NCBI GenBank assembly: GCA_018433765.1
Contig: JAHDQO010000004.1
Coordinates: 248,001-312,000 of the forward strand
Direction: 5' to 3'
DNA: 64,000 nt
Source: Tissierellales bacterium
Lineage (GTDB): Bacteria; Bacillota; Clostridia; Tissierellales; Sedimentibacteraceae
A program made the translations under genes and the position numbers. This document shows positions 25,922-34,986 of the stretch, one piece after another. Under the pieces are notes generated by a model, which saw nothing but the letters and a program-made list of their open reading frames with translations, was not told where the DNA came from and ran no database searches. Positions within the stretch are counted from its first letter, which is position 1, and every line of letters starts with the position of its first letter.

Positions 25922-27493
25922 TTAAACAGTTTCAGCTATAGGTACTTCAATACTTGAATTAATTTCTTGGTGTGAATTAATATCTTTATATAATCTTTTC
26001 AGACATTTATATACCAATTTATAACCAGTATATAATCTGTCGTAAACGTATTTGTTTTCAAATCTTGGTGTGTATATTTTTTCAACTTTAACTTTATTCG
26101 AAGTAGCTTCAAAGTTAGGATATATCTTAAGACCTACAGCTGCTATGAAAGCTGCACCTACAGCACCGCACATTTGAGATTGTTCAACTTTCTTTATAGG
26201 ACGATGAATTATGTCTGCCATTATCTGCATCCATTCATCTGATTTTGAACCTCCTCCTATAACTTTTATAGTTGAAAGCGAGAAGCCATATTTCTTCTCA
26301 ATTATTTCTATTATCCATCTAAAATTAAAAGCTACACCTTCATATACAGCTTTTAGCATATGTTCACGTTTATGAGATGCACTTAAATTGAAAAAAGTTG
26401 ATCTTACGTATGTATCGCTAACAGGGCATCTTTCACCATAAATCCATGGTGTGAAAATTAAGTAATCTGACCCGGGTGGAATGTTTTTAATGCTTTCATC
26501 CATTAATCCATAAATATTTTTACAGTTAGAATCTTTTTGTTCATACCTATAAAATTCATTTTTAATCCATTCTAAACATACTCCAGCAGTTTCCATTTCT
26601 CCTAGTAGAATGTTTTTAAAAGGGTCTCCCGATTTTAGCATTACTACTCCGTTTTTGCCTACTGGTGTTTTAGCGGTTATTACTCCTACCCAACCAGATG
26701 TTCCAAGGCAGATATGGCCTTCACCTTCTCCTACTGCACCAGCACCAATAGCTGCACTTTGCATATCACCGCATCCTCCGAAAACAGGAGTACCCTCTAG
26801 CAGTCCGCATTGAATTGCAGCTTTTTTGCTAATCTCACCTACTTTATCTGTAGAATTAACTAGCTTAGGAAATTTTGTTATTTCTAATCCGATGTGTTTC
26901 ATGATTCCTCTCAGCCAATCTTGTTTCTTTAAATTAGCTCCTATTGTTGAAGCACATGACCATTCATAAACTTCATTGCCTGTCATTTTAAAAGTTAAAT
27001 AACCATTAACATCTAAAAAATATTTTGTCATTTCATAAATATTTGGTTTATTTTGCTTTATCCATAGCAATTTTGATAGTCCATCTTTTCCAGAGAGTGC
27101 TGTGCCGGCTATAGTAGAAAATAATCTTTTTCCCCCGAATTTGTTCATTATTTCATCAGCTTGTTTAGAAGCACGACCATCCATCCATATTATTGCAGGA
27201 TATATATTTTTCTTATCTTTGCCCATAGGAATTATACCAATTGTCTGAGTTGTAAATACTACACCTGCGATATCAGAAGGAGAAATACCTGTTTTCTTTA
27301 AAACTCTTCTTGTACTTTTACATACAGCATCCCAGTAATCCTCAGGATTTTGTTCAGCCCAATTAATTTTTGGATAGCTAATAGAATATGCTTCAGTACA
27401 ATAAGCTTCTATCTTCCCATCTAACCCTACTATTACTGCCTTATTACTACTTGTGCCTACATCATGAGAAATAATATATTGAGGTTTTGACAT
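25922..27493 (-). CDS. FGGY-family carbohydrate kinase
   Basis: About 523 residues of the xylulokinase/gluconokinase fold. The ATP phosphate-1 motif DVGTSSNKAVI opens the protein, with phosphate-2 CLGTSGWVG in the middle and adenosine motif IGGGSKSDEWMQIMADI toward the end. The start at 27493 follows CGAGGAGG; a longer frame has no site. First gene of the operon with the RuBisCO-like protein and aminotransferase, so it probably phosphorylates the pathway's entering sugar or sugar acid. Most known RuBisCO-like catabolic pathways use other kinase families, so this pairing is of interest. Confidence 0.92.
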   Translation of the reverse strand: MSKPQYIISHDVGTSSNKAVIVGLDGKIEAYCTEAYSISYPKINWAEQNPEDYWDAVCKSTRRVLKKTGISPSDIAGVVFTTQTIGIIPMGKDKKNIYPAIIWMDGRASKQADEIMNKFGGKRLFSTIAGTALSGKDGLSKLLWIKQNKPNIYEMTKYFLDVNGYLTFKMTGNEVYEWSCASTIGANLKKQDWLRGIMKHIGLEITKFPKLVNSTDKVGEISKKAAIQCGLLEGTPVFGGCGDMQSAAIGAGAVGEGEGHICLGTSGWVGVITAKTPVGKNGVVMLKSGDPFKNILLGEMETAGVCLEWIKNEFYRYEQKDSNCKNIYGLMDESIKNIPPGSDYLIFTPWIYGERCPVSDTYVRSTFFNLSASHKREHMLKAVYEGVAFNFRWIIEIIEKKYGFSLSTIKVIGGGSKSDEWMQIMADIIHRPIKKVEQSQMCGAVGAAFIAAVGLKIYPNFEATSNKVKVEKIYTPRFENKYVYDRLYTGYKLVYKCLKRLYKDINSHQEINSSIEVPIAETV

Positions 27494-28070
27494 ATTATAA
27501 GCCTCCTCGAACAATATTCTTATACACAATGCTTTAGCATAGTGTATTTATCTTAAAAAAGAACATAGCATTTACTTTTGAGGGCAGATTGAATAATGGT
27601 GTGCTGTCTTTAATAATTTGTATTTATAGAATTAATAATAGTGATGTAAATATAGATGGATTTTAAGAAGTTATAAAGTTAGATAAGAAATTTACGATGT
27701 GAGATGATGCTTTATGCAAATAGAAGCAATTCCATTTTAATTCATGGTTAGTTTTGCTATACTCTTTTCAAGGAACATTATGATTATATATAAATGTTAT
27801 AGCTAAATATTTAGTCACCTCCCATAGATTGAATTTATTATGAAAGTTAGGGTTGATTATATTATGAGTGATACTTGAGTAGTTTTTTACGGAGTTTACG
27901 TAGAATAAGAAATGCTTAATTTGAAATTATTATACCATAGTACAAAATTATTGTAAAGTACAATTTTAAAGTTTAGTACAAAAATTTATAGTTTACAATT
28001 TCACAAATCATAACAAAATATATGGTATAATGAAAGAAAAACCTTAAAAAAGAAAGGAATGGCGCATAAA
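27494..28070. other. Divergent intergenic region with 18-bp iterons
   Basis: Between the kinase operon (minus) and the glycosylase gene (plus). No gene. Three AGTACAA repeats at 27939, 27957 and 27975 are spaced exactly 18 bases apart, and a related TTTACAA lies at 27992. A TATAAT box at about 28026 may serve the glycosylase gene. GTGATGTAA at 27641 matches a half-site seen before a sigma-54 promoter at 43725. Confidence 0.5.
27939..27998. repeat. Short iteron array, 18-bp period
   Basis: AGTACAA occurs three times at an 18-base period, with a fourth degenerate copy, each followed by an A/T run. Tandem sites of this kind usually bind a regulator on one face of the helix. Confidence 0.5.
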
Positions 28071-28658
28071 ATGATTAATAAGACAAAAAAACGCTGTTCA
28101 TGGTGTTTAAAAGATCATATCTATATCAAGTATCATGATGAAGAATGGGGCGTTCCTGTACATAATGATAGGAAGCATTTTGAATTTCTTGTATTGGAAT
28201 CTGCTCAAGCTGGTTTAAGCTGGCTTACTATATTAAAGCGAAGAGAAGGTTATAGATTAGCTTATGATGGATTCGATCTAGTTAAAGTAGCTGGATATGG
28301 TGAAAAAAAAGTTGAGGAAATGATGAATTATGAAGGTATTATACGAAATAGGAGAAAAATAGAATCATCAATAAAAAATGCAAAAGTATTTTTAAAAATA
28401 CAAGATGAATTTGGAAGTTTTGATAAATACATTTGGTCATATACAGACCAAAAAACTATATTAAATTGTTTTAAAGAATTAAAAGAAATGCCTGCAAAAA
28501 CAGAACTTTCAGAAAAAATAAGCAAAGATTTAAAAAAACGAGGATGTTCATTCTTGGGACCTACAATTATTTATTCATATTTGCAAGCTGTAGGAATTAT
28601 AAACGATCATTTGGTTGATTGTTTTAGGTATGAAGAGTTAAAAAATATTAAGGAGTAA
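28071..28658 (+). CDS. tag: DNA-3-methyladenine glycosylase I
   Basis: About 195 residues that excise 3-methyladenine from DNA. The Tag signature is complete: RCSWCLKDHIYIKYHDEEWG with the zinc cysteine, LESAQAGLSWLTILKRREGY, and the C-terminal GCSFLGPTIIYSYLQAVGIINDH region with the zinc histidine. An ATG 12 bases upstream (28059) abuts AAAGGA, so the second ATG is preferred. The MarR gene starts 5 bases after the stop. Confidence 0.95.
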   Translation: MINKTKKRCSWCLKDHIYIKYHDEEWGVPVHNDRKHFEFLVLESAQAGLSWLTILKRREGYRLAYDGFDLVKVAGYGEKKVEEMMNYEGIIRNRRKIESSIKNAKVFLKIQDEFGSFDKYIWSYTDQKTILNCFKELKEMPAKTELSEKISKDLKKRGCSFLGPTIIYSYLQAVGIINDHLVDCFRYEELKNIKE

Positions 28659-28662
28659 TAGA

Positions 28663-29091
28663 ATGGATGAATTTAATCTTGATAGATGTGTAGGATATGT
28701 TACAGAAAATTCAATGAAATTAGTATCTGAAGCTTTCAGTCGAGAACTAAAAGGCAGCGGAGTAACAAGAATACAGTGGATAGCATTATATTATCTTGGA
28801 AGATACGAAAAAATAAGACAGGTTCATTTAGCAAAAATGATGAAGTTGAAACCTTCTACAATTACTAGATTATTAGATAGACTTGAAAGAGAAGGATTGA
28901 TTGATAGAAATGTAAATATAGAGGATAAAAGGGAAGTATTTGTTTCATTAACTCAAGAAGGCAAAGAAAAAAGAGAAGAAGTATATAAATTTGGAAAAAT
29001 ATTTAATGAAAAACTTGTAAAAAATATAAGTGAAAAAGAATTACAAACTTTTGAAATTATCTTAAATAAAATAGTAAATAATGTTAAATAG
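28663..29091 (+). CDS. MarR-family transcriptional regulator
   Basis: A 142-aa protein with the MarR winged helix: VHLAKMMKLKPSTITRLLDR as recognition helix and the DKREVFVSLT wing. It is cotranscribed with tag and followed by a terminator. The ligand and targets are unknown; the operon or the downstream AhpD-like gene are candidates. Confidence 0.93.
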   Translation: MDEFNLDRCVGYVTENSMKLVSEAFSRELKGSGVTRIQWIALYYLGRYEKIRQVHLAKMMKLKPSTITRLLDRLEREGLIDRNVNIEDKREVFVSLTQEGKEKREEVYKFGKIFNEKLVKNISEKELQTFEIILNKIVNNVK

Positions 29092-29096
29092 TTTAT

Positions 29097-29128
29097 AAAC
29101 CTACGGTCACAAGATTGTAGGTTTTTCA
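29097..29128 (+). terminator. Terminator after the MarR gene
   Basis: AAACCTAC, a 12-base loop, GTAGGTTT and TTC. Confidence 0.7.
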
Positions 29129-29247
29129 ATATTTTACTATGGAATTAAGGAATAAAAGCTACTAATAACGCTAATAAATAAAGTAGAAGATAAAATAGAA
29201 AAAATTTTGTAATAAGTATATGCAGTTTAAGACTTTTTGTTAATTTA

Positions 29248-29276
29248 TTGACAAATCTTTAAAAAGTTGCTATACT
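29248..29276 (+). promoter_or_regulatory. Promoter of the AhpD-like gene
   Basis: TTGACA (29248-29253), a 17-base spacer and TATACT (29271-29276), about 37 bases before the start codon. Confidence 0.75.
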
Positions 29277-29313
29277 AATAATTGCATATACAACAAATAG
29301 GAGGGATGAGAAA

Positions 29314-29667
29314 ATGTCATATAATGTAAGAGAAAAATTAAATAGTTTTGTAAATGGTTTGCAGGAAATTTCTAAAACAAATGGCAATGCTGTAGAATCT
29401 TTTATGAACTTATTGGGTTCAGTTTATGAACCAAAAGCACTTGACTTAAAAACTAAAGAGCTTATGAGTGTAGCTATAGGTATATATAATAGATGTGAAT
29501 ACTGCATAGTATATCATAGTTACAAAGCATTTGAAGCTGGAGCTAGTAAAGAAGAGATACTAGAGGCTGCAATGGTAGCTGTTGCTTTTGCTGGAGGACC
29601 TGCAATGGCGTATAGTGTAACACTGCTAAAAGAATGTATTGAAGAATTTGAAAACGATTTCAAATAG
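29314..29667 (+). CDS. Carboxymuconolactone decarboxylase-family (AhpD-like) protein
   Basis: A 117-aa all-helical protein with the redox motif CEYCIVYHSYKA, the CxxC plus histidine of AhpD-like peroxidase partners. AGGAGGG precedes the ATG. The next gene is a dihydrolipoamide dehydrogenase with its own lipoyl domain. Since AhpD is reduced through lipoyl groups in other bacteria, the two may form a thiol peroxide-reducing pair. That pairing is inference. Confidence 0.85.
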   Translation: MSYNVREKLNSFVNGLQEISKTNGNAVESFMNLLGSVYEPKALDLKTKELMSVAIGIYNRCEYCIVYHSYKAFEAGASKEEILEAAMVAVAFAGGPAMAYSVTLLKECIEEFENDFK

Positions 29668-29670
29668 AAT

Positions 29671-29697
29671 AGAGCAGTTTTAACTGCTCTTTTTAAA
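29671..29697 (+). terminator. Terminator or attenuator between the AhpD-like and lipoyl dehydrogenase genes
   Basis: AGAGCAG, TTTTAA loop, CTGCTCT followed by TTTT. The distance to the next start is only 16 bases, so the downstream gene depends on readthrough. Confidence 0.7.
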
Positions 29698-29712
29698 CTA
29701 GGAGATGGAATA

Positions 29713-31392
29713 TTGGATATAAAGTTAACTAAAATAACTGGACATGAAACAAAAGGTAAGGTTGGAAGTATAAATGTAAAGAAAGATGATTCTATAAAGG
29801 TAGGAGATACTCTTTTAACTATAGAGTCATCTAAAGCTAGTGTAGAAGTAGAATCTGAATATGAAGGTACAATTAATGAAGTTCTTATAGAAGAGGGACA
29901 AGAGATATCTATAGGAACAGTAATGTTCAAAATAGACGGGAAAAAGCAAGAAAAAAAGGCTGCTTATAAATTTGGTTTAGCAGTAGCAAAAAAAGAAAAA
30001 CTAGAAGTTGATTTATTAGTTATAGGTGCAGGACCGGGAGGATATGCAGCTGCTATAAAGGCATCAAAAGAAGGTCTGAAAACGGCAATAATTGAAAAAG
30101 AAGAATTAGGTGGCACATGTTTAAACCACGGCTGTATTCCCACTAAATCATTTGTTAAGTCAGCAAATATGTATAACGATATAATTAATTCAGAATTATA
30201 TGGTATTAAAACTGAAAATACATCAATTTCTATAAGCACAATAGTAAACAGAAAAAATAACATTGTAAATACTCTTAAATCAGGTATTGAATATCTTTTA
30301 AAAACTAATAATGTAAAACTTGTTAAGGGTGAGGCAAATATTGAATCTTTAGACTGTATAAAAGTAAAAAATGATAAAGTTGATATAGAAATAAATCCAA
30401 AGTATTTAATGCTAGCAATGGGTTCAGAAGCTGTAAAACTAAACATTCCGGGAACTAATCTTGAAGGTGTTTTAACTAGTAAAGAAATATTAAATATTGA
30501 AACATTACCAAAAACACTTACTATTATCGGTGGCGGAGTAATAGGTATGGAATTTGCTTTTATATTTGCTTCTTTAGGATCAAAAGTAACGATTATAGAA
30601 TATATGGATGAAATACTTACCGCTTTAGATGATGATATATTACAAGAAATAAAGAAATGCTGTGAAGAAAAGGGAATAGATGTTTATACAAATGCAAAAG
30701 CAGAAGAAATTATAAAAGATGAAAATGGAAACTTAATTACAAAGTTTAAGCAACAAAACAATGAAAAATATGTAACAAGTGAAAAAGTTCTAATGTCAGT
30801 AGGGAGAAGAGCAAATATTCAAAATCAAGATTGGGATAAACTTAAAATTAAATTGACTGAAAGAAAAAATGCTATACAAGTGAATGATAAAATGGAGACT
30901 TCAGTCAAAAATGTTTATGCTATAGGAGATGTTAATGGTAAAGTACAGCTCGCTCATGTAGCTACTCATCAAGGAATGGTAGCAGTAGACAATATGGTTA
31001 ATAAAGAAAGTATAATGTATTATGATAATATACCTAGTGTTGTATTTACAATGCCTGAAATAGCAATGACAGGCATGTCAGAGACGATGGCAAAGAAGAA
31101 TAATATTCCTATTAAGATAGGAAAGATTCCTTTTTCTTCAAATGGTAAAGCATTAACTGAAGGTAAAGGTAAGGGATTTGCAAAAATAATAATAGATAAA
31201 AACAGCAATCAAGTTTTAGGAGGAGCTGTAATAGGACCACATGCATCAGATATAATAGCAGTAATAACAAATCTTGTAGAAATTAAAGCTAATGTTGAAG
31301 AAGCAGCTGAAACTATTTATGCCCATCCAACAACATCTGAAGTAATACATGAATCATTGCTAGATACAATGGGTAAAGCAATACATGTATAA
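29713..31392 (+). CDS. lpdA: Dihydrolipoamide dehydrogenase with N-terminal lipoyl domain
   Basis: A 559-aa flavoprotein that oxidises dihydrolipoyl groups with NAD. Residues 1-75 are a biotinyl/lipoyl domain with the modified lysine in ESSKASVEV. The FAD site is GAGPGGYAAAI, the redox pair is GGTCLNHGC, and the NAD site is IGGGVIGMEF. The C-terminal dimer domain ends with the HPTTSE active-site histidine region. It starts with TTG after AGGAGATGG. No pyruvate or 2-oxoacid dehydrogenase genes are adjacent. With the AhpD-like protein it may serve peroxide reduction. Confidence 0.93.
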   Translation: MDIKLTKITGHETKGKVGSINVKKDDSIKVGDTLLTIESSKASVEVESEYEGTINEVLIEEGQEISIGTVMFKIDGKKQEKKAAYKFGLAVAKKEKLEVDLLVIGAGPGGYAAAIKASKEGLKTAIIEKEELGGTCLNHGCIPTKSFVKSANMYNDIINSELYGIKTENTSISISTIVNRKNNIVNTLKSGIEYLLKTNNVKLVKGEANIESLDCIKVKNDKVDIEINPKYLMLAMGSEAVKLNIPGTNLEGVLTSKEILNIETLPKTLTIIGGGVIGMEFAFIFASLGSKVTIIEYMDEILTALDDDILQEIKKCCEEKGIDVYTNAKAEEIIKDENGNLITKFKQQNNEKYVTSEKVLMSVGRRANIQNQDWDKLKIKLTERKNAIQVNDKMETSVKNVYAIGDVNGKVQLAHVATHQGMVAVDNMVNKESIMYYDNIPSVVFTMPEIAMTGMSETMAKKNNIPIKIGKIPFSSNGKALTEGKGKGFAKIIIDKNSNQVLGGAVIGPHASDIIAVITNLVEIKANVEEAAETIYAHPTTSEVIHESLLDTMGKAIHV

Positions 31393-31397
31393 ATGAA

Positions 31398-31438
31398 GAG
31401 ACTATTAAAAAGTAAATTCACCTTTTAATAGTCTCATA
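31398..31438. terminator. Terminator between convergent genes
   Basis: GAGACTATTAAAA with perfect complement TTTTAATAGTCTC around a 12-base loop. Confidence 0.8.
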
Positions 31439-31469
31439 TATATATAAACAGCGCTGGTTTGTAATATTA

Positions 31470-32852
31470 TTATTTTTTAATTTCTAGTTTAGAAATTGTG
31501 TTATCCCCAAGTAAAGTTAATTTGACAGTCTTTCCTAAATAAGCATCTTTTAAGTTTCCACGTTTACCGTCAATATAGATTTTAATATCTTCTGCAAAGT
31601 TAAATTTTTGTTCATCTTCAGAATCTTTGGTTTCTATTCTTATACCTGTTATTTCGTCATCATCTTCAATTATTTTAGTTAGTTTACCGCTAACTTCTTC
31701 TAAATATACTTTTACTTTATATATTAAATCATCACTTCCTACAACTATAACAGTTGTACATCCAATATATTTATCTTCTAATTCATAATCTTTACCTTCA
31801 ATGCTTATATCAACATTTTCAGCTAATTTATAATTATCTGTTGGAGAAGAACCGATTTTTATATCAATGCTTTTAATTTCGTCATCTTTTGCTCTATTTA
31901 TGTCTTTCAATACACCCTTGTATCTAACAAATATTTTTGCTTCATTATCATCTTCATCGGTTACTTCAATATTAATTACTTGATTATCTTCGATTTCTAG
32001 TTCTGCGGTCATTCCTTTTTCTAAATCTTCTATTTCTTTTTCTTTATCTTCAATATAAACAGATACTTCTTCAGATAATTTGTATTTTTTATTATGACCA
32101 TCAACTTTTAAAGTTATATAATCATCAGTTACAACTTTAATTTCACCCTCAACAGTATAAGACATATCAGTATCTACTATATCGTCTACTCTTGAAAGAA
32201 GAACTGCTAATTCTGCTCTTCCTATAGGTTTATTTGGATTAAAGTTATTTTTATAACCAATCATTAAACCTAAATCATTAACTACATATACATATCCAAT
32301 ATGTTCATCTGGTATAGAATTAAAGTCATTGAAATCAAGTATTTCATCCATATGTTTTTGTGCTTCTTTATCAAGTCCTAAAGTTCTTGTTATGTACATT
32401 GCAGTTTTTGAACGTGTTGAAGGATTATTAGGATTAAAGTCTTCAAGTTCATCATCTGTAATTAATCCTTTTTCATTTGCTCTAGTTATATAAGGAGTCA
32501 TCCAATCATCAGATGCTTCATCTAAATCATCGTCCCAATCCATTATACGCAAACATAAGATAATTGTTTCTATTTCTTTAGATGCTCTTGCAGGTGCAAA
32601 TTTTCCATTACCTATACCTTTAATTATGTTTTTCTTAGACATTTTATTGATACATTTTTCTGCCCATTTGTAACCTAATAAGTCACAAAAATCAATTCTT
32701 TCTATTATCTTTTCAATGATTTGACCATTTATTTTTTTGTTATTATTGAATTTTGCTTTGTTATTGTTTTTCCAAGGAAAAGCATAAGCAGATGTAATAA
32801 CCATGGTAAAAATCATGATAGATATTAAAAAGATTTTCAAAATTTTTTTCAT
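31470..32852 (-). CDS. SLH-domain cell-surface protein
   Basis: About 460 residues with a Sec signal peptide (basic start, hydrophobic core, cleavage near AYA). Three S-layer homology modules span about residues 45-225, with LGYKWAEKCINKMSKKNIIKG, FNPNNPSTRSKTAMYITR and FNPNKPIGRAELAVLLSR as landmarks. The rest is a repetitive acidic beta-rich region. SLH modules anchor proteins to secondary wall polymers, so it lies on the cell surface. The start follows GGAGGT at 32852. The role of the C-terminal region is unknown. Confidence 0.9.
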   Translation of the reverse strand: MKKILKIFLISIMIFTMVITSAYAFPWKNNNKAKFNNNKKINGQIIEKIIERIDFCDLLGYKWAEKCINKMSKKNIIKGIGNGKFAPARASKEIETIILCLRIMDWDDDLDEASDDWMTPYITRANEKGLITDDELEDFNPNNPSTRSKTAMYITRTLGLDKEAQKHMDEILDFNDFNSIPDEHIGYVYVVNDLGLMIGYKNNFNPNKPIGRAELAVLLSRVDDIVDTDMSYTVEGEIKVVTDDYITLKVDGHNKKYKLSEEVSVYIEDKEKEIEDLEKGMTAELEIEDNQVINIEVTDEDDNEAKIFVRYKGVLKDINRAKDDEIKSIDIKIGSSPTDNYKLAENVDISIEGKDYELEDKYIGCTTVIVVGSDDLIYKVKVYLEEVSGKLTKIIEDDDEITGIRIETKDSEDEQKFNFAEDIKIYIDGKRGNLKDAYLGKTVKLTLLGDNTISKLEIKK

Positions 32853-32986
32853 TTTTAATACCTCCATTTTATATTTATAATTAATCCCCTCTACACTATA
32901 TATATTCGATTACACTTTTATTTTTTCTGGGGTATTATAAAAAAAATAAAAAATAATCTATAAAAATAAAAAAATATATAATAATA

Positions 32987-33015
32987 TTGACAAACAATGA
33001 CTACAATAGTAGTAT
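32987..33015 (+). promoter_or_regulatory. Promoter of the BlaI-BlaR1 operon with BlaI-type operator
   Basis: TTGACA (32987-32992), 17 bases, then TAGTAT (33010-33015). The palindrome ACTAC-AATA-GTAGT (33000-33013) covers the spacer and -10 and resembles the ACTACA/TGTAGT operators of BlaI/MecI repressors. Confidence 0.7.
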
Positions 33016-33058
33016 AAAATTAGATTATCATTTAAATAGTTAAACAAGGAGAGATAAA

Positions 33059-33415
33059 ATGATTAAGTTGTTTGATTCAGAATTAAAGGTGATGGAAGAG
33101 TTATGGAAACGAGGAGTCTTAACAGCAGGTCAACTAGCTAAGATATTAAAAGAAGAAACTGGTTGGAATAGAAATACAACTTATACTGTAATAAAAAAAT
33201 GCATTAAAAAAAATGCTATAGAAAGAATAGAACCTAACTTTAAGTGTAGAGCATTGATTACAAAAGAAGAAGTACAGGAGATGGAGACAGTAAAATTAAT
33301 TGATAAGATGTTTGAGGGTTCTAATGAAATGTTTTTCTCTGCATTTATCAATGAAAAGAATTTATCAAAAGATGAAATTAATAAATTAAAAAAAATTGTT
33401 GATAAACTAAAGTGA
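33059..33415 (+). CDS. blaI: BlaI/MecI-family repressor
   Basis: A 118-aa winged-helix repressor. LFDSELKVMEELWKRGVLTA and TGWNRNTTYTVIKKCIKK match the DNA-binding domain of BlaI/MecI; the C-terminal half would be the dimer domain cut by the sensor protease. It stands 10 bases before the BlaR1-like gene, and a matching operator overlaps its promoter. No beta-lactamase gene is adjacent, so the regulated output may be elsewhere. Confidence 0.9.
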   Translation: MIKLFDSELKVMEELWKRGVLTAGQLAKILKEETGWNRNTTYTVIKKCIKKNAIERIEPNFKCRALITKEEVQEMETVKLIDKMFEGSNEMFFSAFINEKNLSKDEINKLKKIVDKLK

Positions 33416-33425
33416 GGTGTATTAA

Positions 33426-34835
33426 GTGAGTATACTTCAAATGAGTATTTCAGCAGGTGTTTTGATTATTATTGTTGTAATTTTAAGAGCACTTGCAATT
33501 AATAAGCTGCCTAAAAAAACATTTTTAGTGCTATGGGGAATAGTATTGTGTAGATTAATAATTCCTTTTTCTATACCATCACAATTTAGTGTATATAATA
33601 TATTTAATTATGCTAAATTACCTTTACAATCTGAAATACAAGTAACAAATATGTCATTGAGTAATAGTAATGCAGTTTATAAATATGCAGATAATCAAAT
33701 AATTGCTGATAAGGTTTTGCAGTTAGATATAGCAATGATTATTTGGATTATAGGAATAATAGCTGTAACATCATTTTTCTTAATAATGTTTTTAAAGAAT
33801 TATAGAGAGTTAAGAACATCGCTGCCAATAAAAAATCATCCTATAATTAGTAAGTGGCTTAGTAAACAAAAAACAATTCGTCCTATACAAGTTTTAATTT
33901 CGGATAAAATCACAACACCACTTTCTTATGGATTAATAAAACCTAAAATTATTTTACCGAAATCTATGGATTTAAGTAGTGAATCGTTATTGATACATAT
34001 ATTAACTCACGAATTAAATCATATAAAGCATTTTGATACTTTTTGGAAGATTATAATGAATATTGCATTATGCTTACATTGGTTTAATCCTTTGGTATGG
34101 GTGTTATATATATTAATGAATAGAGATTTAGAGCTTTTTTGTGACGAAAAAGTAATTAAAAAGTTTGGAGAAAATAAAAAATCTGAATATGCTTTGTCAT
34201 TAATTGAAATGGCTGAACAAAAAAGTAAAATTACTCCACTGTATAATGGCTTTAGTAAGAATGCTGTTGAAGAAAGAATTGTATCAATTATGAAATTTAA
34301 AAAGACATCAATATTTACTATAGTCCTATCTTTCTTACTTATTGGTGGAATAGCTACAGTATTTGCAACAAGTATAGATGATAATACTACTGCTGTTATT
34401 TCAACAAGTATAGATAATTCAGATTTTACTATAAGTACAGATACTCAAACTATTATAACTATGGTAGATGCTGATGATAGTACATATTATATAACTACAG
34501 ATGGTTTATCAGAAAGTCAAGTCATAAATAATTATGACGTTAAAACTTCCAATAATTTTACTCTTTCTGACTTTGATAACACCAATATTTCATATATAGT
34601 TAAAGATTATGATGACAATTTAGAAGACCAAAGTACAATAATAAAAAAAGTTGTACTTTCAAACAGAGAAGCTAATATGAGAACTGAGGAAGATAATGTG
34701 TATTACTCTGTTACAGGATATGAAGATAGTAATAAGGATTTGTATTCAATAGTAAAAATACTTAGTAATAATCAAATCGAGAAAGTAGAAAATACACAGC
34801 AGAATTATGCGGGCTTTAATATATTTTCTGATTAG
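33426..34835 (+). CDS. BlaR1/MecR1-like M56 membrane metallopeptidase
   Basis: A 469-aa protein starting with GTG. Hydrophobic helices near residues 5-25, 35-55 and 100-120 precede the zinc-protease motif THELNHIKHFD (near residue 196) and a helix near 295-315. The extracellular C-terminal 150 residues are acidic and are not a penicillin-binding domain. It is therefore a BlaR1-type anti-repressor protease with a different or unknown sensor part. Cotranscribed with the BlaI-like repressor. Confidence 0.88.
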   Translation: MSILQMSISAGVLIIIVVILRALAINKLPKKTFLVLWGIVLCRLIIPFSIPSQFSVYNIFNYAKLPLQSEIQVTNMSLSNSNAVYKYADNQIIADKVLQLDIAMIIWIIGIIAVTSFFLIMFLKNYRELRTSLPIKNHPIISKWLSKQKTIRPIQVLISDKITTPLSYGLIKPKIILPKSMDLSSESLLIHILTHELNHIKHFDTFWKIIMNIALCLHWFNPLVWVLYILMNRDLELFCDEKVIKKFGENKKSEYALSLIEMAEQKSKITPLYNGFSKNAVEERIVSIMKFKKTSIFTIVLSFLLIGGIATVFATSIDDNTTAVISTSIDNSDFTISTDTQTIITMVDADDSTYYITTDGLSESQVINNYDVKTSNNFTLSDFDNTNISYIVKDYDDNLEDQSTIIKKVVLSNREANMRTEEDNVYYSVTGYEDSNKDLYSIVKILSNNQIEKVENTQQNYAGFNIFSD

Positions 34836-34862
34836 AGTTAAGATTAAATAAACCATAAAAAT

Positions 34863-34894
34863 AAATTACATAGTGATCTATGTAATTTTTTTTT
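34863..34894 (+). terminator. Terminator of the BlaI-BlaR1 operon
   Basis: AAATTACATAG-TGAT-CTATGTAATTT with nine T residues. A second longer inverted repeat (AGCAGCTATAAT with its complement, about 34900-34950) follows. Confidence 0.85.
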
Positions 34895-34986
34895 CTTAAG
34901 CAGCTATAATTTTGATGGTATAAACTTGACTAACAATATTATAGCTGCTATTTTATTTTTTGGTTAAATGTTAAATAATTTAAAAT

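Noticed and set aside
26610-26813. Plus-strand Pro/Ser-rich frame
   Set aside because: Antisense shadow of the FGGY kinase gene.
27641-27649. GTGATGTAA as an activator site for the kinase-RLP operon
   Set aside because: It matches a half-site of the sigma-54 regulon, but no GG-N10-GC promoter reading toward the operon was found between 27494 and 28070.
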